Numbered from the stretch's first letter, positions 1 through 12,395 are shown. The stretch: 64,000 nucleotides of DNA from Saxidomus purpurata (GCA_022818135.1 JAFMSR010000010.1:14301469-14365468), one strand, 5' to 3'. Numbers and translations: made by a program. The notes: generated by a model from the letters alone, not told the origin.

Positions 1-3000
1 CACTCAACTTGTGCCTAATCCTGAAAGCCTGCTAGTTTCAGATTTTATCATATTAGTACAAAAATGCATAAATGTAATCTTGAAAAATTCAAATTGTTTT
101 CTAATCAAAGAAGGAAATTAATGATTTTCAATGATAAGTAACCAAAGGCCAATTAAGGCTCATCAGTACACAAGAGCTATTACTGGTATATGTAGTATGT
201 TTTCGTTAAAAACATATGGCCTAAACAGTCCTTAACATGATCTATCTTCCATACAAGCTGTTTTGTAAAAACATCATTTACCTTTAATATCAACCTGATC
301 ACTTATGAGAAGATTTTGTCAAAAGACGTTGGCCAGAACAATACTTAAAATTAACTTACTACTTCTATGAGAAATTTATTTTCAAAACTGGTTGGCCTGG
401 AAAGTTTTTAGGTCAGTCCTTAAACTGAAATAGACTCACAACTTGACAGAACGCTGATAAAAATTTAATGGCCTAAATAGCTATGCAACATAATTCATCT
501 TCACAGAAGGTTTTTGTCTTGAAAGAAATTTTTATCAAAAATGATTGGCCAAAACAGTCCTCTAAATGATCCAACAGCTTCATGAGAAGCTTTGTCAAAT
601 AAGATGGACTTATCTGTCCTTCCGGAGTTTCAAAATGGCGTTATTGCTTTTGTTTCTGATGTAACTGTTTTGTTACATGGCTATAATACATAATCTCAAC
701 CACTTACTTTGTCTTTGTTAAACACTGGATACTGGAATGGGTTTTATACTGCAAAGACTGCTGGGTATAACTGATATCTCAATTTAAAACCAGCAACTAA
801 GATAAACATTTTGTGCCTGACCTAGGAAGCCTGTTTTGGCATTGCCTACTTGAAGACAGACTTACTATAAAGCACATTCAAAGGGAAAGTTCACAGGAAG
901 ACAGAAAAAACAGCAAAAGCAAGGGTTGAGATTACAGACCTACACATTTGTCTTACATTTGAGAAAAAGAAGGTCAAACGACCAAATATTTGTACCATGA
1001 CTGACCTAAAAACCATGAAATTGTCTTTGTGCACACAGTTTATATGATTTTAACCACTAGCTACCTTTCTCTAAGGCACTCAACTTGTGCCTAATCCTGA
1101 AAGCCTGCTAGTTTCAGATTTTATCATATTAGTACAAAAATGCATAAATGTAATCTTGAAAAATTCAAATTGTTTTCTAATCAAAGAAGGAAATTAATGA
1201 TTTTCAATGATAAGTAACCAAAAGGCCAATTAAGGCTCATGTACACAAGAGCTATTACTGGTATATATAGTATGTTTTCGTTAAAAACATATGGCCTAAA
1301 CAATCCTTAACATGATCTATCTTCCATACAAGCTGTTTTGTAAAAACATCATTTACCTTTAATATCAACCTGATCACTTATGAGAAGATTTTGTCAAAAG
1401 ACATTGGCCAGAACAATACTTAAAATTAACTTACTACTTCTATGAGAAATTTATTTTCAAAACTGGTTGGCCTGGAAAGTTTTTAGGTCAGTCCTTGAAC
1501 TGAAATAGACTCACAACTTGACAGAACGCTGATAAAAACTTAATGGCCTAAATAGCTATGCAACATAATTCATCTTCACAGAAGGTTTTTGTCTTGAAAG
1601 AAATTTTTATCAAAAATGATTGGCCAAAACAGTCCTCTAAATGATCCTACAGCTTCATGAGAAGCTTTGTCAAATAAGACCTTCCGGAGTTTCAAAATGG
1701 CGTAATTGCTTTTGTTTCTGATGTAACTGATTTGTTACATGGCTATAATACATAATCTCAACCACTTACTTTGTCTTTGTTAAACACTGGATACTGGAAT
1801 GGGTTTATACTGCAAAGACTGCTGGGTATAACTGATATCTCAATTTAAAACCAGCAACTAAGATAAACATTTTGTGCCTGACCTAGGAAGCCTGTTTTGG
1901 CATTGCCTACTTGAAGACAGACTTACCATAAAGCACATTCAAAGGGAAAGTTCACAGGAAGACAGAAAAAAATAGCAAAAGCAAGGGTTGAGATTACAGA
2001 CCTACACATTTGTCTTACATTTGAGAAAAAGAAGGTCAAACGACCAAATATTTGTACCATGACTGACCTAAAAACCATGAAATTGTCTTTGTGCACACAG
2101 TTTATATGATTTTAACCACTAGCTACCTTTCTCTAAGGCACTCAACTTGTGCCTAACCCTGAAAGCCTGCTAGTTTCAGATTTTATCATATTAGTACAAA
2201 AATGCATAAATGTAATCTTGAAAAATTCAAATTGTTTTCTAATCAAAGAAGGAAATTAATGATTTTCAATGATAAGTAACCAAAGGCCAATTAAGGCTCA
2301 TGTACACAAGAGCTATTACTGGTATATGTAGTATGTTTTCGTTAAAAACATATGGCCTAAACAGTCCTTAACATGATCTATCTTCCATACAAGCTGTTTT
2401 GTAAAAACATCATTTACCTTTAATATCAACCTGATCACTTATGAGAAGATTTTGTCAAAAGACGTTGGCCAGAACAATACTTAAAATTAACTTACTACTT
2501 CTATGAGAAATTTATTTTCAAAACTGGTTGGCCTGGAAAGTTTTTAGGTCAGTCCTTAAACTGAAATAGACTCACAACTTGACAGAACGCTGATAAAAAC
2601 TTAATGGCCTAAATAGCTATGCAACATAATTCATCTTCACAGAAGGTTTTTGTCTTGAAAGAAATTTTTATCAAAAATGATTGGCCAAAACAGTCCTCTA
2701 AATGATCCTACAGCTTCATGAGAAGCTTTGTCAAATAAGACCTTCCGGAGTTTCAAAATGACGTTATTGCTTTTGTTTCTGATGTAACTGATTTGTTACA
2801 TGGCTATAATACATAATCTCAACCACTTACTTTGTCTTTGTAAAACACTGGATACTGGAATGGGTTTATACTGCAAAGACTGCTGGGTATAACTGATATC
2901 TCAATTTAAAACCAGCAACTAAGATAAACATTTTGTGCCTGACCTAGGAAGCCTGTTTTGGCATTGCCTACTTGAAGACAGGCTTACCATAAAGCACATT

Positions 3001-5746
3001 CAAAGGGAAAGTTCACAGGAAGACAGAAAAAAATAGCAAAAGCAAGGGTTGAGATTACAGACCTACACATTTGTCTTACATTTGAGAAAAAGAAGGTCAA
3101 AAGACCAAATATTTGTACCATGACTGACCTAAAAACCATGAAATTGTCTTTGTGCACACAGTTTATATGATTTTAACCACTAGCTACCTTTCTCTAAGGC
3201 ACTCAACTTGTGCCTAATCCTGAAAGCCTGCTAGTTTCAGATTTTATCATATTAGTACAAAAATGCATAAATGTAATCTTGAAAAATTCAAATTGTTTTC
3301 TAATCAAAGAAGGAAATTAATGATTTTCAATGATAAGTAACCAAAGGCCAATTATGGCTCATGTACACAAGAGCTATTACTGGTATATGTAGTATGTTTT
3401 CGTTAAAAACATATGGCCTAAACAGTCCTTAACATGATCTATCTTCCATACAAGCTGTTTTGTAAAAACATCATTTAACTTTAATATCAACCTGATCACT
3501 TATGAGAAGATTTTGTCAAAAGACGTTGGCCAGAACAATACTTAACATTAACTTACTACTTCTATGAGAAATTTATTTTCAAAACTGTTTGGCCTGGAAA
3601 GTTTTTAGGTCAGTCCTTAAACTGAAACAGACTCACAACTTGACAGAACGCTGATAAAAATTTAATGGCCTAAATAGCTATGCAACATAATTCATCTTCA
3701 CAGAAGGTTTTTGTCTTGAAAGAAATTTTTATCAAAAATGATTGGCCAAAACAGTCCTCTAAATGATCCAACAGCTTCATGAGAAGCTTTGTCAAATAAG
3801 AGGCCTTGTCTGCCTTCCGGAGTTTCAAAATGGCGTAATTGCTTTTGTTTCTGATGTAACTGATTTGTTACATGGCTATAATACATAATCTCAACCACTT
3901 ACTTTGTCTTTGTTAAAACACTGGATACTGGAATGGGTATTTATACTGCAAAGACTGCTGGGAATAACTGATATCTCAATTTAAAACCAGCAACTAAGAT
4001 AAACATTTTGTGCCTGACCTAGGAAGCCTGTTTGGCATTGCCAACTTGAAGACAGGCTTACCATAAAGCACATTGAAAGGGAACGTTCACAGGAAGACAG
4101 AAAAAAAACAGCAAAAGCAAGGGTTGAGATTACAGACCTACACATTTGTCTTACATTTGAGAAAAAGAAGGTCAAAAAACCAAATATTTGTACCATGACT
4201 GACCTAAAAACCATGAAATTGTCTTTGTGCACACAGTTTATATGATTTTAACCACTAGCTACCTTTCTCTAAGGCACTCAACTTGTGCCTAATCCTGAAA
4301 GCCTGCTAGTTTCAGATTTTATCATATTAGTACAAAAATGCATAAATGTAATCTTGAAAAATTCAAATTGTTTTCTAATCAAAGAAGGAAATTAATGATT
4401 TTCAATGATAAGTAACCAAAGGCCAATTAAGGCTCATCATGTACACAAGAGCTATTACTGGTATATGTAGTATGTTTTCGTTAAAAATATATGGCCTAAA
4501 CAGTCCTTAACATGATCTATCTTCCATACAAGCTGTTTTGTAAAAACATCATTTACCTTTAATATCAACCTGATCACTTATGAGAAGATTTTGTCAAAAG
4601 ACATTGGCCATAACAATACTTAAAATTAACTTACTACTTCTATGAGAAGTTTATTTTCAAAACTGGTTGGCCTGGAAAGTTTTTAGGTCAGTCCTTAAAC
4701 TGAAACAGACTCACAACTTTACAGAACGCTGATAAAAATTTAATGGCCTAAATAGCTATGCAACATAATTCATCTTCACAGAAGGTTTTTGTCTTGAAAG
4801 AAATTTTTATCAAAAATGATTGGCCAAAACAGTCCTCTAAATTATCCAACAGCTTCATGTGAAGCTTTGTCAAATAAGACCTTCCGGAGTTTCAAAATGA
4901 CGTTATTGCTTTTGTTTCTGATGTAACTGTTTTGTTACATGGCTATAATACATAATCTCAACCACTTACTTTGTCTTTGTTAAACACTGGATACTGGAAT
5001 GGGTTTATACTGCGAAGACTGCTGGGTATAACTGATATCTCAATTTAAAACCAGCAACTAAGATAAACATTTTGTGCCTGACCTAGGAAGCCTGTTTTGG
5101 CATTGCCTACTTGAAGACAGGCTTACCATAAAGCACATTCAAAGGGAACGTTCACAGGAAGACAGAAAAAAATAGCAAAAGCAAGGGTTGAGATTACAGA
5201 CCTACACATTTGTCTTACATTTGAGAAAAAGAAGGTCAAACGACCAAATATTTGTACCATGACTGACCTAAAAACCATGAAATTGTCTTTGTGCACACAG
5301 TTTATATGATTTTAACCACTAGCTACCTTTCTCTAAGGCACTCAACTTGTGCCTAATCCTGAAAGCCTGCTAGTTTCAGATTTTATCATATTAGTACAAA
5401 AATGCATAAATGTAATCTTGAAAAATTCAAATTGTTTTCTAATCAAAGAAGGAAATTAATGCTTTTCAATGATAAGTAACCAAAGGCCAATTAAGGCTCA
5501 TGTACACAAGAGCTATTACTGGTATATGTAGTATGTTTTCGTTAAAAACATATGGCCTAAACAGTCCTTAACATGATCTATCTTCCATACAAGCTGTTTT
5601 GTAAAAACATCATTTGTCTTTAACATCAACCAGATCACTTATGAGAAGATTTTGTCAAAAGACATTTGCCATAACAAAACTTAAAATTAATTTACTACTT
5701 CTATGAGAAGTTTATTTTCAAAACTGGTTGGCCTGGAAAGTTTTTA
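1..5746. repeat. Satellite array, monomer about 1,065 bp, 5.4 copies
   Basis: The block beginning cactcaacttgtgcctaat recurs at 1, 1077, 2139, 3200, 4275 and 5339, giving monomers of 1076, 1062, 1061, 1075 and 1064 bp and a partial copy of 408 bp ending at 5746. Copies differ by a few substitutions and small indels only. The array probably extends left of the window. Short ORFs inside it have no family likeness and are not called as genes. Confidence 0.97.
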
Positions 5747-6002
5747 CCCTGCTGGCGATCCTGTAATTGTGACCATTGCGCAACATACACAATCGTTGTC
5801 AATCATACTCACCAGCGGAAATTAAGTGTCCCTTCACAACCAGTGTTGAATACAATCAGCCTTCACATCCGTTTCGCCAGAGGACATCTACCCGAATGGA
5901 CCATTTCTATCACACCATTGTATTGACATCTACAATCAAATATTCGTTTTATTCTAATTTTGGCGCATCGGTGTACAACATGTATTTACAGTCACATCTC
6001 TA
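5747..6002. other. Unique spacer between satellite and palindromic array
   Basis: No repeat or recognisable coding signal. A 75-codon open stretch lies here but resembles no family I know. Confidence 0.5.
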
Positions 6003-6434
6003 GCAAATGTACAGCTCTGGGATCGACATTCAGCTCTGCATTCATTTTTCTTTAATAGTTTTGAATGCACAGCTGAATATCGATTTCATAGCTGAATGTA
6101 GATCTCAGAGCTGTACATTCGCAAATTCATAGCTGAATTTCGATCTCACAGTTGTGTATTCAAAACTATTAAAGAAAAACGAATGCACAGCTGAATGTCG
6201 ATCCCGGAGCTGTACATTCGCGAATGCAGAGCTGAATTTCGAGCTCACACCTGTGCATTCAAAACTATTAATGGAAAACGAATGCAGAGCTGAATATCGA
6301 TCACACAGCTGTACATTCGAGAATGCAGAGCTGAATTTCGATCTCATGACTGTACATTCGCGAATGCACAGCTGAATTTCGAACTTACAGCTGTACATTG
6401 AATGTCGATCTTCGATCTCAGAGCCAACTTCACG
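6003..6434. repeat. Palindromic / foldback repeat array
   Basis: Short blocks of the type gaatgcacagctgaat and agctgtacattcgcg alternate in both orientations. The stretch 6005-6070 is a near-perfect reverse complement of 6148-6215 (both carry the aactattaaagaaaaa core). A further direct copy follows 99 bp on (core at 6162 and 6261). Open frames on both strands encode only the repeat and are not genes. Confidence 0.85.
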
Positions 6435-8290
6435 CATATTATAAAGTATGTTGCAAAAGCAAAAAGTAGTTACAATTTGTCATGCTTTTAAGCTATATTT
6501 GAATGCATTGACAATTGATAAAAGTCATGTATCAACAGGTATTTGGTTCTAAATTTCCATACTAGAGTACTTAAATGTCATCTTGAGATAATTAATGTTA
6601 GTTTTTTATGTGTGTATTATCCTTGCTGGATTTTAACCACTCATGATAGGTTTGGTGAAAATAGTAAAAGAAGTATAGACATTATAAATCTGACAAATCA
6701 AGGGCCGCAACTTCCCTGAAAATAAATGAAGCGGAAAATGTCGACGACAACTAGGATTGGCACTGATATATTCTATTATATAGGTTTAGTTGGAATCCGG
6801 CGAATGGTGGAGAAGAAGTATCAAAAACATGATAAATTTGACGAATCAAGGGCCATAACTCCCCTGAAAATCACCGAATCGAATATGCCAACGATATATT
6901 TTTTACATAGCTAAGCTTGGCACTGATCATTTGTCTCAGGTTTGATTTGAAATCTGCCCAATAGTATAGGAGAATTAGCCAAAGCATCATAAAATTCTAT
7001 GAATCAAGGGCGGTAATTCCACTGAAAATCACTGAACCAAAATATGCCGATGACATGCACAACTACGCTTGGCAATGATCACTTATGTAAAGTTTAGTGT
7101 AAATCTGCCACGTAGTATCAGTGGAGTTGCATGGACAAACTTTATGACAGACAAGAGTGACAGATAGCACTGTCTCTCACGGAGTTGACATACATAATTA
7201 TTATCAGTATTTACAGTTTGTCGTACTTTCCTTTCCAATTAAATGCCCCAATTTCATTAAAATAACCAAATTATATTCTCCAAATTTTCTCAACATCGCT
7301 AATATGAAAATATTTATTTCACTTATTTTACTCAACAATAACACCCGTCGAATGGCAATACACTATGACTACACGAAGTGTAGACCACACCCCTGTAGAC
7401 TTTTCAAGCGCGAACTAATGAGCATTAAATGAGCATTAAAGGTGCTACCCCGATGAAGAACTTATGTAAACAGGTAAACTAAAATTAAGAGTAAGAAATA
7501 TAACTATAAGAAAAAGGCCTGATCTAAATCGGGCATGTTTCTTCTGTCTTTGTCTATCCCTAACTATACGCCGTCGACAACATATTTTAATAACGGGTGA
7601 TATATTTTATTTTCAGCATGTAATAACACGAAATACAAGTAAATGTTTACCTTCAACACGTCCTTTTCCCCAAAGAATCTCAATGTAAATAAAAGACCAT
7701 GGTCATAGATGAATGCTTTGCGTTAATACATGTAACAGCCAAGGGCATTGTCATTGTACTGTACTATACAAGTGTATTAGTGACATTTACTCAACAGACC
7801 CGTGGGTAAAAAGAAATGGTACAACGATATGAGGCAACAAAAAGGGGTAAAATAAATCGCCATTATAGTTCAATATTGACTGTTAGGCATCACAAGAGAA
7901 GAATAAAAAAAAGTTTGCAGTAGTTAAGACGGCTTGTTTAATATTCCTTATCATTTGATATCAGAAATAACTACCTCATCAGAAGGAATGAATAATTGAA
8001 TTAAAAATCAAAGCCCTTTCTAAATCATATTATTCCCCTTTAGGAAACCTTTTCTACGGAAACAACCGAGTGATGTCCCGTGCGCAGGTCAATGCTAAGT
8101 AATGACTGCAACTGCGACTTTAAATGAAAATAGTACTGCCAAGCTGGATAAAGAGAATCTACCATGTTCATGAGTTGTGGATAAGGAAATCCCATTCGAG
8201 GGTTGAGATACATCCAAATAAACGAGGCTCTGTTTGTACAATTGTTTAAATAGAGTGGATAAAAGTGGCACTATATCGCAAATGAGCCGT
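6435..8290. other. Intergenic; degenerate tandem units of about 150 bp at 6640-7150
   Basis: From 6690 to 7120 the phrase gaatcaagggc plus actgaaaatcac recurs about every 160 bp, three times. The remainder, 7150-8290, shows no gene or repeat that I can support. Confidence 0.5.
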
Positions 8291-8540
8291 TGTAACGTTG
8301 TAAACTGACCCCCATAGAATAATGACCCCCGGTCATTATTTTATATAGAATAATGACCCCCCGGTCATTATTTTATATAGAATAGTGACTCCTTTCTATA
8401 AAATACTGACACCCCTTATAAAATAATGACCCCCCGATTTTATCTATAAAATATTGACCCCCACCTAACCTATTACTAACATACTCTATATCAATTCAAG
8501 TCACTGTCGTGTTTCTATTGCTTATATTTGTTGTTGTTGT

Positions 8541-8542
<2 letters not shown>

Positions 8543-8574
<32 letters not shown>
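8543..8574 (+). repeat. (CTG)n microsatellite, about 10 units
   Basis: A run of CTG follows a short TTG run, inside the 8291-11252 element and outside any coding frame. Confidence 0.95.
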
Positions 8575-9361
8575 ACAGCTGACACGACAGCAGTATAACT
8601 TAGAGGCCCCGCTAAGAAATAAGCGTACATCTATTGAAAATGAAATTTAAAATGGTTTTCATTTGAATTATCATTATTGTACTTAAAGAGAAATATTACA
8701 ATAATAGAAGATATACCTAAGTCGTTTTAAGGTTACTGGTTTTGTTTACAAACAGTGTATTATCATCTTTTATTAGTCATCTGAAATGATTCTGGTCATG
8801 TTTTCTTGATAGAAATTGAGATCATCCTTTAGAAATAAAGCGTTTACGAAATTAGAAACATTTGGAAATATATTTCATATGCTGGTTCGTCATCGATTTT
8901 GGGCCTTTATATAGCCTATTTAACGGAGAAGATTTGTTTCTTTGCTTCTCCAGATATGGCATTTGATAAACACTGAAACCCGAAGAAAACCAGACTAGAA
9001 AGATTCACATTATGTGCTATCAGCGATCTGACGCCAAATCACATTTTTACTGGTCACTCATTCTAATTGTTTGTTGTGTATATTCGATTTCTGTCGTTAC
9101 AAACATTATTGCATATCAGCTAAAATATTTGTTGATAAAGTTTCATTCTTCTGGTTTTGTTTTCAACTTAAAAGGCAACATTTTTCTACTGAGTGACGTC
9201 AGATAACCTTTGTTCATACCGCGGTGGCATTGTTCAAAGTCACCGCTTAAATCAATGTGCTAAAAAAGAAAGCCAGGCCTTTGGGTAGCTCTTTAATCAA
9301 TCACTGTCAATCACTATTGAAAACATAGAGATTATGGGTAGATTTTGATGGAACAAAAGTT

Positions 9362-9447
9362 GTTATGGGCGGGTTTTGAACCCACGACCTTAGGATCCGA
9401 AGTCCGCCTCCCGTCCTCTTACACTCGACCATGAAGCTGTACCGGAT
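9362..9447 (-). pseudogene. tRNA-like sequence, tRNA-Arg(TCG)-derived
   Basis: Read on the minus strand, it has an A-box-like block, an anticodon-arm-like ggacttcggatcc and a B-box-like gtgggttcaaaaccc. The loop suggests anticodon TCG. The acceptor strands do not pair, so it is a tRNA-derived relic (SINE head or pseudogene), not an active tRNA. Confidence 0.6.
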
Positions 9448-9719
9448 GGTCATTTTAGACATTATTCTGTATCAAAAGATCAAGTTCCTGGTAAATCTGA
9501 ACGCTTTTACTCGGACAATGATAAACCGGTACAAACTTCACAACATTATACAAACATTTCATTAATATTGACGGTCCATGAACTCAATGGATTATTTTGG
9601 AGAGTACAAATGTTTGGTGTGTTGAAAGTCCCAGATTATAACAGGGGTCAGTATTTAAAGAAAACAGATCATATTTTGTTGTTCTATAGGATAACAATTC
9701 TTCATTTTGCCTTTGGTGT

Positions 9720-9875
9720 CATGATATTATTAGGACCCGGTGTCATAATATTATGACCGGTGGTCATAATCGGAGATCATAGTATTATGACCCCCCGTAA
9801 TAATAATATGACCGGGGGTCATATTATAACCCCCGGTCATATCATTATGACCCCCCGGTCATAATTTTATGACCC
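9720..9875. repeat. Cluster of GACCCCCGGTCAT palindromes
   Basis: Several copies of tcataatattatgacc and its palindromic partner are packed in 155 bp. They are the same motif as at the element ends (8291-8460 and 11090-11252). Confidence 0.8.
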
Positions 9876-9889
9876 CGGTCAACTTTGGT

Positions 9890-10165
9890 GAAGATCGCGT
9901 CAAAATGTGATTTCTAAAGCATTCACATGTTTTTTCTAAGATTTGACCTCGTGACCTAGTTTAGACCCCACATTACCCAGTTTCAAACGTGACCTTGATA
10001 TCATTAAAATATTTTGACCAAGTTTGGTGAGGATCAGGCAAAAATTGTGACCTTGTTTTTGACCCCACATGACCAGACTTGACCTAGATTTTATTAAGGT
10101 TGATGTTGTGACCAAGTTTGGTGATGATCGAGCCAAAAATGTGGCCTGAAGTTAAAGTGGCTTGC
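9890..10165. repeat. Tandem units of about 90 bp (TTGACC / AAGTTTGGTGA)
   Basis: Three degenerate units share gaccaagtttggtgaggatc and a following gtgacct block. They lie inside the 8291-11252 element. Confidence 0.65.
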
Positions 10166-11048
10166 CTGTCTTCTCTGACGTCGGGCGACGCCATTATGGT
10201 CGAAAAGTAAAGATAATCGTATTGCCATGATTCTTCGCTATACATATACAATGAGACCTTCGGTTAATTGTGTATGTTTCAGATGTTTCGTATTCCATTT
10301 CGTTGCCTAGCAACGGGCTTTTTTGTGCAACTGGTGAATATTTAAGAATTCTTTTGCATGAATTCCTTATTCTTTTGTGCTAAATGATTTCTAAAACCAC
10401 TTTTCGAATGCTCGTGAAAAGGGAAACAGAATGATAATTATAAGTTTGTTATTGATAGTTCCGTTAGTTTCACTGTGTGGGGCGTTTAAACGTAACAAAA
10501 CGCGCAAATTTTGGGATGCAAAAGCATCACCATACAAACTTTGGTGAGAGATTTGGTCTACGGAAATGATTCAAACCACTTGTCACTTACAGTGATTTTG
10601 CTTAAATATTTGGTTGGAGTCAGTATATTGTTGAAGAGACATCCTTCTTTGGATTCGGGGTATTTGTGTTACTTTTCAGGCGTTTTTAAGTAGAAAAAGT
10701 AAACAATTATATCAATATAAGGCATAAAATATGCAAATCGGTTGTGGGGAAGTCCCATGTTTTATGACCTGTGACGCCCATGACAATAAGATGTTGTTCG
10801 AATTTAAGAGCCATAACTCCCGAACAGGTGGAGCAAATCCATTTTGTTCTTTCTGCACAACTAGGCATCGGTAGTAGTAATCCCTGAAAGTTTGAATCAA
10901 TTCCGTCCAATAATGAATGAAGAGTTGCGGTCACAAAAAAAAGGTTGCACATACGCGCGCACGGACGCACGCACACACGGACGGGTGCAATTACCATATT
11001 CTCCTCCGATGCCTATCGGTGGGGATAATTATGTTGTAAGTGTACCTT

Positions 11049-11079
11049 ACATGGGTTAGGGTTACGGTTTGGGTTAGGG
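11049..11079 (+). repeat. Short telomere-like TTAGGG stretch
   Basis: A run reads gggttagggttacggtttgg and continues gttagggg. It is about 30 bp, degenerate, and part of the inverted terminal region of the element. It is not a telomere. Confidence 0.6.
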
Positions 11080-11264
11080 GGTCGTTATTCTATAGGGGGT
11101 CACAATTCTATGTGAGGGTCATTTTTCTACGTGTGGGGGAGTCATAATATTATGACCCCCCGGTCATAATATTATGACCGGGGAGTCACTATTCTATATA
11201 AAATAATGACCGGGGGGTCATTATTCTATGGGGGTCAGTTTACAACGTTACACGTTACACCGTC

Positions 11265-11965
11265 ATTCACCTGGCTTGCGACAGTCAATAGTTGAAGGTC
11301 CGTGTGCCGCCTCGAGAAAGGTTTCACCAGCCAGGTTTTGTGGGCGAATGCTTCGTCAGCAATTATGTAGTAGGGGCTGTCCCTGTCATGTATCATGAGG
11401 TAGAGGGTCTGGTTGTGGCTAACCGATGTGGTTGATGAAGTTGTGGTCTCTGAGGTCACAGTCATTTTAGATATGCACATCTGAACAGGAGCCAGGGCAG
11501 CCGACGTGGACCCACTGGAACTTATAGGCAGCGTCTACCAGAGCCATAAGGATGATGGAGAGGTTCACCTTGTAGTTAAAGTACATGGATTTGCCCTGCG
11601 ACCTGGTGTTGAAGAGTTCTACTGCACCTCGCCACTCGTCTGGGGCAGTGGGTTGTTGAGGACTTCTTCATTGCAGAATACGATGACCTCGCAAACTTCT
11701 TTTAACATGTAGGAAGTAGTGTTGTAGGCAACTCTGAATGAGTACATTGGTGAGTGGTAGCTGTTCCCCAGTGGCAAGGTGACGGAGAGTGACCGCAACT
11801 TTCAGGTGGCAGCGCCTTCTGAAACCAGCTGTCCTTTACTCTTGGGGTCAGCCTGTCCACCAGCTCCTGGAATAGGAGAGGGTTCCTGAAGGCGGCTAAA
11901 TCCTCCCTCCTAAGCTCTTCCATGAGTTGGTGGTGCCAGTCCCTGCAGAACATGATGCGCGGGCC
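11265..11965 (-). pseudogene. PIF/Harbinger (HARBI1-like) transposase fragment, frameshifted
   Basis: On the minus strand, fragments in different frames line up in order with Harbinger nucleases: LRREDLAAFRNPLLFQELVD and DRLTPRVKDSWFQKALPP (11950-11830), then a frameshift to GNSYHSPMYSFRVAYNTTSY (about 11790-11700). Next come YFNYKVNLSIILMALVDAAY then KFQWVHVG (about 11590-11490), and PYYIIADEAFAHKTWLVKPF then SRRH (11400-11290). Harbinger transposases are DDE nucleases of cut-and-paste DNA transposons. The first catalytic Asp block (CGALDGKH in the family) is missing by deletion, so it is inactive. It stops next to the right end of the 8291-11252 element. Confidence 0.85.
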
Positions 11966-12171
11966 TGCTCTCCTCTTCTTCTTCTATCCTTCTCCTTCTT
12001 GAGCAGCAACACATTTTGCAGCATGTTTTGCTCCAGAGCTAGGGCAGCATTCGCCAGCTGGAGATCCAAGGTAGAAGTTCAGAGCACAAATGATTTGAGG
12101 TCCTAGATGGAAGGTTATACAAAATGTATATGGGGTCTCTGGCAGATGGCATCTGACATCCTTGAGGCGGC

Positions 12172-12395
12172 AGGGCGTATCATATATAGCGTACCACAAC
12201 GTATCAAAACGTACCACAACATAGCAGAAACGTAGCACAACGTCGTAAGACGTGGAACACCGTAGCATAACGCAGTTTATAACGTAGTACAACGTGTTAC
12301 AATGTATCATAGCGTGACACAGTGTGGCATTGCGCGGTACGAGGAACATGGGAGCAAAGAGTCCACAACGTAGCATAGCACAGCACAACATGTCA
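12172..12395. repeat. Minisatellite with unit of about 10 bp (acaacgtagc)
   Basis: Roughly twenty degenerate copies of a 10-11-bp unit around ACAACGTAGC. The long minus-strand open frame across it encodes low-complexity Cys/Arg/Leu peptide and is not a gene. Confidence 0.85.

Larger units (their letters stand above)
8291..11252. mobile_element. 2.96-kb non-autonomous element with inverted termini made of small palindromes
   Basis: The left end tgtaacgttgtaaactgacc at 8291 is matched exactly by its reverse complement ending at 11252. The match runs for over 60 bp with few differences. Inward, both ends carry repeated palindromes of the type aatgacccccggtcatt joined by tttatatagaata. A further cluster of the same palindromes lies at 9720-9875. 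A candidate 3-bp duplication, CGT, flanks the element. No transposase is visible inside. The superfamily is not identified. Confidence 0.85.

Noticed and set aside
3698..4232. Two minus-strand open frames (66 and 83 codons) within the satellite
   Set aside because: They are present in some copies and broken in others; no family likeness. Chance frames in a tandem repeat.
6105..6437. Opposed open frames of 110 and 73 codons
   Set aside because: They encode translations of the palindromic repeat only.
9362..9447. Functional tRNA-Arg
   Set aside because: Acceptor stem does not pair and the D-arm is degenerate.
11049..11079. Interstitial telomere
   Set aside because: Only about 30 bp, degenerate, and explained by the terminal region of the palindromic element.
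11984..12391. 135-codon minus-strand open frame
   Set aside because: Most of it is the 10-bp minisatellite; composition is biased and there is no domain.
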